A stretch of 64,000 nt of DNA, from NCBI GenBank assembly GCA_018398585.1, contig JAGTTD010000009.1, forward strand, positions 9,677,193 to 9,741,192. The letters run 5' to 3'. Below are positions 22,882-33,585 of this stretch, in pieces. The notes beneath the pieces are model-generated. The model worked only from the letters and a program-made list of their open reading frames with translations, searched no databases and had not been told where the DNA came from. Made by a program: the position numbers and the translations under genes. How positions within the stretch are numbered: position 1 is the first letter of the stretch; every line of letters starts with the position of its first letter. Source of the stretch: Simmondsia chinensis. Lineage: Eukaryota; Streptophyta; Magnoliopsida; Caryophyllales; Simmondsiaceae.

Positions 22882-23706
22882 CTACTCAAATAAGTCATTA
22901 TAGTCCTGTAAGAGCTTGTTAATTGCAGGATTAGAGTTCACCTGAATATCAATTGGAGTAGCATTAACAGAAAGCAATTGGCCTATCCACTGATAGGATC
23001 CCTTCTTGATCACTCCTTGCAACCTCTTTGCTTTCATCAATTGCAACTGTCCTTGCTCCATGATTCCTTGCAACTTCACCCTTTGGCCATTTCTTTCAAA
23101 GGAAATTGATAATTGAGCAAAATAAAACACTAAAGGGCTGATAGTCTTCATCCAATCAACTCCTAGAACCATGTCACAGCCTCCCAATCTCAAAATTCTA
23201 AAATCATACACAAAAGTTTGACCTTCCATCTGCTAACAGAACTGCCTACACTTAGTCTGTGTTAATATCAAATTTCGGTTAGCAACTATCACTACTATAG
23301 GGCTTGACTTGATCATTTCATGACCCACAGCTTTTACAACCTTCGGATCCACAAAATTATGCGTGCTACCACTGCCAATTAAAATAAGTAGGAGCTTGTA
23401 ACTGGCCTCTCCTTTGATTTTTATCCTGTTGTGTGAGCCATTCCCTGTCACTGTCTTTACTAAAATCTCCATCTCATCTTCATTTGATTCCTCTTGCAGC
23501 TCCTCAACTTGTTCACCGTCCAGATCCTCCATTACTTGAACTTCTTGATCACTTTCAGCCTTAGTGCCAATAACTATCATCAAGAGCATAGGATTACCCT
23601 TATGTCCAAAGAAATATCTTTGATTGCATTTAAAGCACAACCTTTTCTCTTCCAAAGTCAAAGTCTTGGGAGCTACAACAACAGGAGAACAATGGGAAGA
23701 TTCCAC
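22882..23706 (-). pseudogene. Element A protease and zinc knuckle
   Basis: The zinc knuckle reads CFKCNQRYFFGHKGNP with the last Cys missing. The protease box reads LILIGSGSTHNFVDP, where the usual VDSG has become IGSG, so the catalytic Asp is lost. A later GGCDMVLGVDWM block (22882-23229) is the normal C-terminal protease signature. A stop separates the two frames near 23230. Confidence 0.85.
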
Positions 23707-23724
23707 TTGATTGTTCTTGTTCCT

Positions 23725-23937
23725 TCAACCATCGGAATTTGCCAAGACAGTGGCTTCAAACAACTTTGCTTTAGAGAAAGCTTGTGTTAAGGTTGTAGAA
23801 TTCAATGCCTTAACCAAATGCTTAATTTTTAGCTTAAGTCTGCTGATAAAACTTAAGATATCGTGAGCGTCATTTGTTCCAGGGTTCATCATTCTGGCTC
23901 TTAGGTTTTCAAAGTAAGTCATATATTCTTTCACAAA
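23725..23937 (-). pseudogene. Element A gag, C-terminal piece
   Basis: Reads FVKEYMTYFENLRARMMNPG then ILSFISRLKLKIKHLVKAL, a Retrotrans_gag C-terminal block almost matching that of B (VKEHVIRFENLC, SSFLSGLKPRIKNLVKAI). LINE-1 inserted just before it. Confidence 0.8.
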
Positions 23938-24599
23938 TGTTTGAGCTACCTTTTTTTTTTTTTTTTTTTTTTTGGTAAGTCATCAAAATATATAGATGAA
24001 AGAAAATAGTACAACTACGAGGGCATATCCCAGGACACGGCCGAAGCCTACAAAGATGAAACAACGTCAAAGCATAGTCCAAACAAAGTCCATACAAAAA
24101 GCAACCAAAGTACAACTAAGGAACAAAAAAAGAACTCAAGCTCAAAAACCCCATTGCTGAAGCAAGGAGGCATGGCGATGTGCTCCTATGAACGAAGGAG
24201 CAGCGAGTAAGAGGCTCTTGACATAAACCACAATCTCCTCTCCTACGGCCGCAACTGATCTGGACCGAGTACGTTGAACCCGAAGGTTGCGCACATACCA
24301 GAGAGCATACATAGTCGCAGAGAGGTAGAGTCGAGCTATGATACTACCAATCTCTCGGCCCCGAGATGCTGAGCAACCCAAGTGACGAGGTAGTCCTAAG
24401 GAAGGGTAGGCCAAGCAATAGATGTAATCAGAATGACGGAGCTCCAGACCGAGGTAGAGAAAGAACAGGTGACGAAAAGGTGTTCATGAGTCTCATCAGC
24501 AAAGCCGCAGAGAACACAAGCACTTTGAACTCCTAGTGCTCCAAAGTGCATAATTCAGTCCCGAATCCAAAGCTGCTTCCGAGAAGTAAGCCAGAGAAT

Positions 24600-25495
24600 G
24601 AAGGAGTGCCTTAGTATATGCATATGAAACCACAGAAGGTGATGGATAGTGTCCTCCTCTCTCCTGCTCTGTAACATCTCCTAAGCAGACATGGTGGTGA
24701 ATTTTCCCTAAGGGTCACCCAACCACAGGATGGAATCCTCCACAGCAGCCCGTGGGCTGAAAACAATCGTGTCCCAGATGGGTCGGAACTCCAAACAGCC
24801 CTGTGGAAATCTCCACTAGCCACCCTCGTTAATGGACGAGACCTGAGAATCCTAATGAAACCCAGAAGAGGTGAGCAGTTGAACATCCGAGAGACGACCA
24901 TACGGCAGCCAATAATCAGTCCAAAGGGCAGTGTCAAGGCCATCGCTTATGATGTGATAGATCGCACCAGAGCAGAGGCGACGGACTGATAGAATCTGCT
25001 GCCAGAACTATGAAGCCGAACTCGTCGCTCGAATCATCCAGAAGCTCCTCCCTCGAAGCTGGTTCAGATAAACCCAATGTGGCCAGGGCGAGGAAGGGTT
25101 AAAAAGTAGGAACCAGATGTGCTTCATAATTGAAGCCTTATTCCACTTAGCAAGTCAACGAAGTCCTAGACCCCCCTCCCGCTGAGGGTAACACAAATGC
25201 CTCCGAGCAATCTTCGCTCCCCCAGGAGGTCAGCGAAGAGCCTCGCCAAAGAAACGTCGCTAGGGTCGACTCGATCTTCCTGATCATTGTCTTTGGGAGC
25301 ATGAAGACCGATGACCAGTAGACTTGAATAGCAAAAAGAACAGACTAGATAAGCTACAGTCAGCCCGTATATGACAGAAAATGAGAGGTCCAAAGCCGAA
25401 TACGGGAGAGGATGCGATTTAGAAGCGGTTTGTAGTCTACATACCGTAGCCGAGAAGTAATTAGTGGCACTCCCAGATACTGAACCAGGCATTAC
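24600..25495 (-). pseudogene. LINE-1 post-RT and zinc-binding region
   Basis: Minus-strand blocks include IQVYWSSVFMLPKTMIRK, IESTLATFLWRGSSL, GGLGLR.LAKWNKAS and further down a GD.H...SSDPSG segment, as in the C-terminal half of plant LINE ORF2. Stops are frequent. Confidence 0.7.
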
Positions 25496-25499
25496 CCAA

Positions 25500-26564
25500 A
25501 ACTAAATCCCAGAACACCAAGAATGTCCATCTGGGTCACATAATCAACCCCTGCTAGAAAAGCAGAACTCTTTGCAGCATTCGAGGAGAGCCCTGAGAGT
25601 ATAGCAAAGCGATCCAAAGCCTATTGAACAGCTGTAACACTACCCAAATCACCCCGACAAAAGATCATCAGGTCATCAGCAAAGCACAGGTGTATCAACC
25701 TACTGCGACGGCAGCATGGATGAAAACGAAATCGTGGGTCATCGATAGCATGGCAAAGTAGGCCTCGGAGATCCTGCATAGCTATAACAAATAGATAAGG
25801 AGAGAGAGTGGGTCACCCTGACGCACGCCGCGATCGGAGTGGAAGAAACCCTCAAGTTCACCATTGATGCCGATAGAAAAGCGGGTTGTGGAAAGGCACT
25901 TTCGAACCCAACTCCCCATGACCTAGGGAATCCCCGTACTCCTTATACCAACTAGAATAAAATCCGAACGGACAGTGTCAAAAACCTTGCGGATATCAAC
26001 CTTCAGTGCACAACGAGGTGAGACCTAAGGCTGATAATAGCGTAACCACTCCTGCGTCAACAGAATGCTATCAGAAATCCGACGGCCCAGGACAAAATCT
26101 ATCTGAGCATCACCAATCAGCCCGGGAAGGACACCCTTCAACCTATTTGCAATGATCTTAGTGATACACTTATAGATCACATTGCAACAGGAGATAGGGC
26201 GAAAATCACCAAAAGTGGAGCGAGTCTCCACTTTAGGCACAAGGCATATCCTGGTGGTGTTCAGGGAACCCAGCATGTGCCCTGAGATGAAGAAAGACTA
26301 CATAGCCCTTATCACGGCTCCACCGACCACCTCCCACGCCCTCTTAAAATAGAGGGAAGTGTAACCATCAGGCCCCAGGGCCCTATCGTCACAAATGGAA
26401 AAGAGAGCATCACGAATCTCAATAGCGAAGATCGGGGAAATAAGCGGGTGAGCTTGCTTCCCATAAATGTGAGCCTCAAAGATGTCAGAAACATCCTTAT
26501 TCAACTGACCACCAGGCTCAGTCAATGGCTTTTGGAAGAAGGTAACCCCAGTACGAGAGATCAT
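25500..26564 (-). pseudogene. LINE-1 reverse transcriptase
   Basis: Open blocks 26298-26564 and 26025-26276 hold ALGPDGYTSLYFKRAWEVV, FRPISCCNVIYKCITKIIAN and IDFVLGRRISDSILL; further on come [15 protein letters not shown] and LCFADDLMIF, with the catalytic FADD codons at 25672-25683. These are the RVT_1 blocks of L1-type LINEs, which copy RNA onto nicked target DNA. A stop at about 26022 and others break it. Confidence 0.85.
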
Positions 26565-26999
26565 TTGTGGATCATATGTCTTCGCACCATCCGGGCCAAT
26601 TATCGATGAAATCCGGCTCCGGGCCTGCCGATGGAGAACAGATCGATGGAAGAACTGAGTGCTCTAATCTCCTAGCAAAAGCCACTGAATATGCGACTTT
26701 TGACGATAGAACGCGTCCTCATCCCGACACAAGTGGGAATACACACTAAGAAGACGACCCACCTCTAAGCGAAGGGTAGGACTCTCAGGGTCCTCATCTA
26801 AGGCCCTCTGGCCCATGGCTCATGCATCACGGGCCACCTCGACTCTGCCCGAAATGTGGCTAAAATGGCGGGTGTTGAGGGCCTTCAACTCACTCTTCAG
26901 CAACTTCAGCTTCTGAGTGAGCTGATACATCAGAGTATTCTCAACACAAGTGTCCCAAACTCGTCTAATGGCGGGGAGGATGTCCTCCTGATCGGCCCA

Positions 27000-27785
27000 A
27001 AAGTTGAAGAACTTAAAAGGAAGTCATCTGGCATGACGTTCCCCAATCCATCGCGCAATAATGGCATTATGATCCGGAACAAGCTGACAAACAAGGATCT
27101 CAGCAGATGCAATAGGAAAGTCTTGAAGCCAACCCTCACTAACAAGGTAGCAGGTGAGTCGCTTAAGGAAATAACGATCATCCTGGGCCTCATTAGACCT
27201 TGTAAAATGAAGTTCCGAAGAAGGGATGAGCATAAGTGCAGCCTCAGTAACACACTCTTGAAAATCATCCATATGCCCAGGCCATCGCTCCTGGCTGCCG
27301 GATCCATCAAAGATACTAAGGATGGAGCTGAAATCCCCGAGAAGGATCCAAGGCTCATCCAAAAGACTCGAGCTAGTGCTCCGAATATAGTCCCATAAAT
27401 CCCGACGAGGTCCCGGCTCATTAAAGCCATAAATAAAGGCGGCAAGAAAGCTCACAGCTCTAGAAAGATCAAAGATACAACAAGTAAGGAACTCATCTGC
27501 ACCTCGAATGAGCTCAACTTTGTATACACCCGGGTCCTAGGCAATAATGATGCGACACCAAGAGAGGCAAACTCCATTGAAAAGAAAGCTCCATCCATCT
27601 GCATATCGAGCAATCAGCATCTTGGAAGATATCCAATCACAAACAACATGAGAAGAGTCGGGGTTATTAAGCCCCCTAATGTTCGAGCATCCAACCACAA
27701 TGATGAAACAATCATGAGAGAACATGGCCCGCACCATTGGCCGCATGAGTAAGCAGCCTCCTCGGGGCCTCCACGGTAACCTCAA
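27000..27785 (-). pseudogene. LINE-1 AP-type endonuclease
   Basis: Starts near NIRGLNNPDS (about 27690), then a block GFNEPGPRRDLWDYI, then EPWILLGDFSSILS (27024-27455), and ends with LVPDHNAIIARW, where the usual form is SDH. This is the order of the L1 endonuclease that nicks target DNA. In-frame stops lie near 27540. A 180-codon plus-strand frame over it (26856-27398) is its shadow. Confidence 0.75.
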
Positions 27786-28189
27786 CGAATGGGGAAGTGG
27801 AGGTGTCGGACTAACTCTAGAACTAGTTTGTCATGTCAAGGCTTGGTACACTAGCCGACCGGTTTAAAGTACAAACAATAGGGATAGCAACCCTAGGAAC
27901 AACATCTTGGGCCGCCTCCACCTCAATAGGAACGTCCGTTGTCTCAGAATCATAGATGTCATGAAGAGGAGTGAAAACAAGTAAAAAATTAGCTAGAGTC
28001 CATGGTGAAAGAGAAACAGATCAAGAATTAGAAAGAACAGTACGAGTGCTAACACCCTCCTACCTAACATTCGGGTCAACCGCCCCCAGCTCCGAAGCAC
28101 CTACCCCACACAGCTCGGTAGGCTAAAGCGGAGCCCCATACCCTCCCCGGCCTACATCCATCACGAAAGACCCAAAAGGAGTCCCATAA

Positions 28190-28420
28190 CTGACGTCCCT
28201 AGAAGAAAGCCCCTCCAAAGCAGGCCCATTTCCTCTAAAGGGAGGGGGAGAGAGAGTATGAGAGGGAAGCCCCTCCAAAATGGGCCCATTTCCTCTAGGA
28301 CTAGGAGAATGCTCGCTAGAGGAAAACCCCTCCAAAATGGGCCCATTTTCCCTTATACAAGAAGAAACCGGCTCAAAAGAGGAAAGCCCCGCCAAAACAG
28401 GCCCATTTCCCCTAAAAGAT
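28190..28420 (-). repeat. Four-unit minisatellite encoding NGPxLEGL peptide repeats
   Basis: The motif CCCC(T/G)CCAAA...GGCCCATTT recurs at 28210, 28270, 28327 and 28387, spacing 60, 57 and 60. In the open frame 28123-28395 this gives repeats of the type GNGPILEGLSS. All spacings are multiples of three, so the frame is kept. It lies at the truncated 5' end of LINE-1, in what would be the end of ORF1 or the inter-ORF region. Confidence 0.8.
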
Positions 28421-28437
28421 GGCTTGTTTAAGCAACC

Positions 28438-29083
28438 TTATTAAAGTGATCCACCACATCTCCTAGATCTTCATCTCCATGTCCTTCACACAATTCTTCC
28501 ACAAACTCAGGCCAAATGAGTGTAGGTCTGCTACGAACCAAGCTACAAAACCACACCACTTGATCACCTTGTAGATAAGTAGCAGCTAACTCTACCTTGT
28601 CTGCCTTAACAATGTGATAGAAGCATAAGTATTTTTCACATCTCCTAATCCACGATTATGGTTGTGTTCCATCAAAAGTGCTGATCTCAACCTTAGGCTG
28701 ACGAACTCCATTGCTCTTTACCATAGCCACACCATTAGAACTTTCTTCAGACATCATGGATAAAGAGGATCAGGAGGTCTAGTATGCTAACATCCAAATG
28801 ACAAAATTCTAATTCCAAGAGGCATATCTTGATTCGTGATCTGTTCTTGGATCCCTACCAGCTGCTGCTGCACTTGCTGCTGTGATTATGATATGTCTCC
28901 AACCTTTTGAGTCACTGAACCGACTGCTAACATCAAATCATGCAATTGTTTCTGAAGCTGAGCAATCCTGTCAACCTGATTCGAATTCGTAGCTGCTGCT
29001 CTAGCATTAGCAGTAGCAGCTACTCTAGTAGTTGCTCCACCTTCCATTGCAATCAATTTCTTACGTTTGGCCAAATTGTGCAC
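28438..29083 (-). pseudogene. Element A gag, N-terminal piece
   Basis: The head frame (28886-29083) contains MEGGATTRVAATANARAAA and a coiled-coil-like QLQKQLHDLM; the core reads RQPKVEISTFDGTQP, RRCEKY, and LIWPEFVEELCEGHGDEDL, matching B (PRVQIKLFDGKQP, RRCERYF, FVEELCERYGEE). Several stops and a frameshift occur. It joins the 23725-23937 piece across LINE-1. Confidence 0.75.
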
Positions 29084-29203
29084 TCACTATACCAGAATCT
29101 GATCAAACAACCTGATCAGATGATCTTATAACTAGTGAAGCTTGGTCGGATTGCCAATTGATCATATCGATGTAGTTTGATTCCAACAGTAGCAATTAGT
29201 CAA

Positions 29204-29215
29204 GCTCTGATACCA
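29204..29215 (-). other. Element A primer-binding site, initiator tRNA-Met type
   Basis: On the minus strand TGGTATCAGAGC, two bases from the 5' LTR end at 29218. Confidence 0.9.
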
Positions 29216-29217
29216 AT

Positions 29218-29490
29218 TGTTGTGATTCAAGATCAATCTTGAATTATAACCTAAGATAGAGGATGAATTGAGATGAGACGTTGAAGAAAAGAGATGAGAA
29301 ACAGAGAGAGAATTATGATTGAGAAGGAGAATCAATTCAATTTCATTCAGTGCCTTTCTTACAAGAAAATACCTCACTACATATATGGTTTGAGCTAAGA
29401 AAGAAGAACAAAGCATCGGGACACAGAATCCACCGACTTACAACTTCAGCCATTAAAATGGACCAAAACCTTCTAATCGACATAACTACC
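29218..29490 (-). repeat. Element A 5' LTR, left part
   Basis: Matches 19667-19943 of the 3' LTR. It ends at CTACC (29486-29490), where element B inserted; the rest is at 35286-35415. Confidence 0.9.
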
Positions 29491-29894
29491 TATTAACTAC
29501 CAAACCTAAATTGATACCTAACCTTGTGGAAGAGATTGATTAGGTGAGAAGAGAATTGAAAGGGATGAGAAATTAGAGAAATAGATGTGAATTAGAGAGT
29601 GATTATCCAAAAGGAAATCAGGATTTTTATTGATTGAATGAAGAGATTACAAGAGTTAGATCTATTTATAATAGACCTAGGTACATTGCAATTTAGAACA
29701 CCAACCCCAACCGACTAACTGAATTTGGCGCCAAAATACAAACAAGCCACCACATTTGACTAGCTGGACCCTTAACCGACTCTTGGCGCCAACTTGGCTT
29801 GCCAACTAACAATTAAAAACAATGCTTAAGCAATCTCAAAACAACACACGAGCTACAAGACTAATTACATCCGAAAACTAAAGGATTTATAACA
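29491..29894 (-). repeat. Element B 3' LTR
   Basis: 404 bp. On plus it begins TATTAACTACC (the terminal TG is mutated to TA, compare TGTTAACTACC in the 5' LTR) and ends ATTTATAACA. The TATA box on the minus strand is at 29663-29670. E2F-like palindromes are at 29724-29735 and 29783-29792. Confidence 0.9.
29724..29735. promoter_or_regulatory. E2F-like palindrome in U3 of element B (3' LTR)
   Basis: TTTGGCGCCAAA, a perfect palindrome matching the plant E2F consensus (A/T)TTSSCSS on both strands, about 55 bp upstream of the TATA box in element orientation. A weaker TTGGCGCCAA follows at 29783-29792. Both sites are conserved in the other LTR. Confidence 0.6.
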
Positions 29895-29899
29895 TTCCC

Positions 29900-30331
29900 T
29901 TCCCCTTGAGAAGCTCCTTGTCCTCAAGGAGAAAAAATTGGAAATTGACTCTTCAAAAATGTAGGATTCTCCCATGTAACCACGCACTTGTCCAAGTTCA
30001 GCCACTGCACCAGAATCTGCTGGAAAGCTCCCTCAGCACCTGCAATCATCTTCTACTTCTTAACAGCAACTGGTCCAAGCAGCAACGCACCATTTGCTCC
30101 CACTTCTGGTGGTGACTGAGAGCTTTTGACGCCTTTTTCCAGCTGCTTTTTAAGTAATGATACATGGAACACCGGGTGAATGTATGAATGAGGAGGTAAA
30201 TCAAGTCTATAAGCAACTTTGCCGATCTTCTCCAAAATTTTGTATGGGCCAAAGAAATGAGCACTTAGCTTGACATTCTTCGTGACAGCCAAAGAAGACT
30301 GTCTATAAGGTTGTAATTTGAGGTATACCAT
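29900..30331 (-). pseudogene. Element B integrase C-terminus and chromodomain-like tail
   Basis: Open frame 30053-30331 holds [37 protein letters not shown] and [11 protein letters not shown]. After a stop, ILVQWLNLDKCVVTWENPTF then LKSQFP reads like a chromodomain, with the QW and TWE aromatic and acidic positions kept. It ends at the purine tract. Confidence 0.85.
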
Positions 30332-30354
30332 GTCTCCAACTTCATAAGTTTTGT

Positions 30355-31806
30355 CTACCCTCTTTTTATCTGATAAAGTTTCATTCGTGCACGAGCTTGA
30401 TGAAGATTATCCTTCAGAACCTGCAACATATGGTTCCTCTGCTGAAACCAGTCCCTTGCTGCAGAATCTGAAGTCCCTTGTTGCTGCAACACCATTGGGG
30501 AAGGAGGAGCATACCCATATAAGGCATGGACGGGAGAAGTACCAATTGATGCATGAACATGAGTGTTAAACCAATATTCAGCTAAGGAGAGCCATTGATT
30601 CCACTCTTTAGGCCGTGAGAAAACCATACTCCGAAGGTACTGCTCAATACATTGGTTGACACGCTCGGTTTGTCCATCCGTTTGGGGATGATAGGATGAA
30701 CTAAGTGCCAATGTAGTACCCAGCAATTTGAACAACTCTCTCCAAAAATTGCTTGTGAAGATCTTGTCCTGATCAGAAACAATGGATAATGGCAACCCAT
30801 GTTGCTTATATATGTTGTCCAAGAAGCTCTTAGCCAATCTCTCAGCTGTAACAGGCCGGATGAGTGATATAAAGTGAGTATATTTGGTAAAGCGATCCAC
30901 CACGACCCAAATGACCTCCCTACCATCAGACTTGGGAAGTCCCTCGATGAAATCCATGCTTATGTTGATCCAAGAACCCTCCGGAATGGGAAGTGGCTGC
31001 AAGAGTCCTTGGTATCTATGATCTCCCAATTTGGTTTTTTGACAAACCTCACAAGACTTAACAAAATCTGAAACTGCCTTCTTCATACCGTGCCAACTAA
31101 AGTATGCCTTAACTCTCTGATAAGTACCTTCAACCCCGGAATGTCCACCCCAAGCTGAATCATGTGAAGCCTTCACAATCTGATCCCTCAAATCAGTCGA
31201 GGAGCCAATGTACAGCTTGTTCTGCACCCAGATGATTCCCTTCTGCACAGATACTTCAGCCTTACTGCCAACGATATCAGCATTTTTCACCAGAGCTCCA
31301 GCCACACACTCTTGAGCAAAGGAGTCCCCTTCATAAGATTTGTAGATTTCATCCATCCAAGATGGCAAAACAACAGACAATGCACCGCAAGAACCCTGCT
31401 CGTGGTCCTCAAACCTCCTTGACAAAGCATCCGCAGCTAGATTTTCCTTCCCTCTTTTATACTCGATTGCATAATCAAGGCCTAGAAACTTCATTAACCC
31501 CTTCTTTTGAATTCTTGTCACTATCTTTTGCTCCAACAGGTGCTTAAGACTTTGATGATCTATTCGAATGATGAACCTATGACCATCCAAGTAATGTCTC
31601 CATTTCTCAATTGCTAGGAGAATTGCCAAGTATTCTTTTTCATAAGTGGACTTATCTTGATGTTTTGGACTAAGTGCTTGACTCAAATAAGCAATAGGTC
31701 TTCCATGTTGAGAAAGAACAGCCCCAAAACCAGTCCCACTTGCGTCTGTCTCCAAGATGAAGTCCTCAGCAAAGTTTAGCATAGCTAATACCGGAGCCAC
31801 ACACAT
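30355..31806 (-). pseudogene. Element B RNase H and integrase (483 codons open)
   Basis: RNase H begins ILETDASGTGFGAVLSQ, continues KWRHYLDGHRFIIRIDHQSL and ends GKENLAADALSRR. Integrase: a zinc finger with H....H (SHDSAWGGH) and CEVCQK; the core has SMDFIEGLPKSDG (first Asp), SIVSDQD (second Asp) and HPQTDGQTERVN (Glu). All catalytic residues are present. This is the longest open frame in the window. It breaks at 30355, shortly before the C-terminal block, and is separated by one stop from the RT frame upstream. Confidence 0.95.
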
Positions 31807-31833
31807 AGCAGACTTGAGAGCATCAAAAGTTGT

Positions 31834-32852
31834 TTATGCCTTTTCGGTCCACTTGAATGCATCCTTCCTTAGAAGCTCAGTTAAGGGCTTTGCAATGGAC
31901 CCATAACCTTCAATGAACTTCCTATAATAATGGGTCAATCCATAGAAACCTCTCAATTGCTTCAAGGTCATAGGATTAGGCCACTCTTGCATTGCTTGCA
32001 CCTTGGAAGGATCGGTAGAGACTCCTTCATGAGAGATGACATGGCCCAAATACTCAAGTTTGGACTGAGCAAAAGAACACTTTGACAGCTTAGCAAAAAA
32101 TTTGTGCTGCCGCATCACCACAAACACTTCTTTAAGATGAATGAGGTGATCCTCATAGGAAGAACTATATATCAATATATCATCAAAGAAAACTAACACT
32201 GATCTCCTCAAGTAAGGCTTGAAGATGTCATTCATAGCAGCTTGGAATGTGGCCGGAGCATTTGTTAAACCAAATGGCATAACAACGAACTCAAAATACC
32301 CATGGTGTCTAAAAAGCAGTCTTGTATATATCCGGCTCAAGAACTCTGATTTGATCATATCCCTGCCTAAAATCAAGCTTAGAGAAGAAATGTGCTCCAT
32401 ATAACTCATCAAGCAAATCGTCAATAACAGGAATAGGAAACTTATCTTTCACTGTCAAAGAATTTAGTTGGCGATAATCGATGCACATTCTAGCCATGCC
32501 ATCCTTCTTCTTCACAAGAATCACAGGTGAGACAAAAGAAATATGGCTTGGTCTAATGAAGCTCATTTGAAGCAACTCATCAACTTGCTTCTCCATCTCT
32601 GATTTTTGGGCATGAGCATAACGGTAAGGCCTGATCTTCACTGGATCAGAGTTAGTTCGAAGAGGAATAGCCTGATCTACACTTCTTTGTGGAAGAAGGC
32701 TCTTTGGCTGCTCGAAATATCCTCAAACTATTCAATAAAAGCATGAATTTTAGGTTGAATGTTTGGCTGCAGTTCAGCAGGAGAAATGACAAACAATTGC
32801 CCAAGCCATTGAATTGAATTCTTCTTGAATCCTCCATGTAAGCGCTTGCCAT
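31834..32852 (-). pseudogene. Element B reverse transcriptase
   Basis: Block 32309-32641 has [31 protein letters not shown] and [15 protein letters not shown]; block 31834-32424 (another frame) has [30 protein letters not shown] (catalytic DD intact), [17 protein letters not shown] and [16 protein letters not shown] frameshift near 32330 and a stop near 31833 break the polyprotein. Confidence 0.92.
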
Positions 32853-33585
32853 TGATCAGCCGCAACTGTGCTTGATCTGAAATCCCTTGTAATGTGACTT
32901 TAGCGCCATGAACTTCGAAAGATACAGTCATTTTATCAAAATCAAACAGCACCGAATTAAAAGACCTCATCCAATCTACCCCAAGCACCATATCACATCC
33001 TCCCAAAGGAAGAACTCTAAAATCAAAGGAGACTTGATGATCTTGCATAGACCAATGGAATGCTTGGCACTTGTTTTGAGTAGAGATTGAGTTGCCATCA
33101 GCTACCATCACAGCTAATGGATGAGTTTTGATGACTTCATGCTTCACCTTCTTCACCAATTTGGGATCAACGAAGCTATGTGTGGTTCCACTATCCACAA
33201 GAATGGTAATGGAAGATTTACCTACCTTTCCACCAATGTGTATGGTATTGTGAGCTCCATTCCCGGTCAATGCTTTCATGGAAATCTCAACCTCATCTTC
33301 AAATAGCTCATTGTGTGAACCATGCTCAGAACTATCCTCCGTAAATCCTGAACTATCAGCCTCAGATTCAACTTTAACATGAGATCCTCTTGCAGACATC
33401 AAAAACTTTGGATTGCACCTATGTCCGGGCTGATATGGATGATTACATTTATAACAATATCTTGCAGATCTCTTGTCCACTGAACGGCCAGCCTTGGTGC
33501 TTGATGAGTCTCTTTGATGAGTTTTGTAATTGCTGCTCTTGAATTTGCTTTTGTCAGTTGAAGATACAAGTGTAACCTCAATCAA
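32728..33585 (-). pseudogene. Element B zinc knuckle and protease (285 codons open)
   Basis: Gag zinc knuckle CYKCNHPYQPGHRC (CCHC type), then an acidic linker, then the aspartic protease with ILVDSGTTHSFVDPKLV (catalytic DSG intact) and GGCDMVLGVDWM. This would mature the polyprotein in virus-like particles. Confidence 0.93.

Larger units (their letters stand above)
23951..28424 (-). mobile_element. LINE-1, 5'-truncated L1-type retrotransposon inside gag of A
   Basis: About 4.5 kb. A poly-T run (from 23951, about 22 bases) marks the 3' end on the minus strand. A 13 bp target duplication of the form TGTTTRAGCWACC flanks it (23938-23950 and 28425-28437). Without it the gag of A reads on through ...NKVA and QTFVKEY. 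It contains part of an upstream repeat-bearing frame, endonuclease, RT and zf-RVT regions, all with stops. The DUF4283 part of ORF1 is absent, consistent with the 5' truncation usual for LINEs. Confidence 0.9.

Noticed and set aside
25500..26564. Reverse transcriptase as a retron or diversity-generating system
   Set aside because: FADD, endonuclease, zf-RVT region, poly-A tail and target duplication identify an L1-type LINE.
26856..27398. 180-codon plus-strand frame
   Set aside because: It overlaps the antisense LINE-1 endonuclease, has no known motif, and its length follows from GC-rich antisense codon use.
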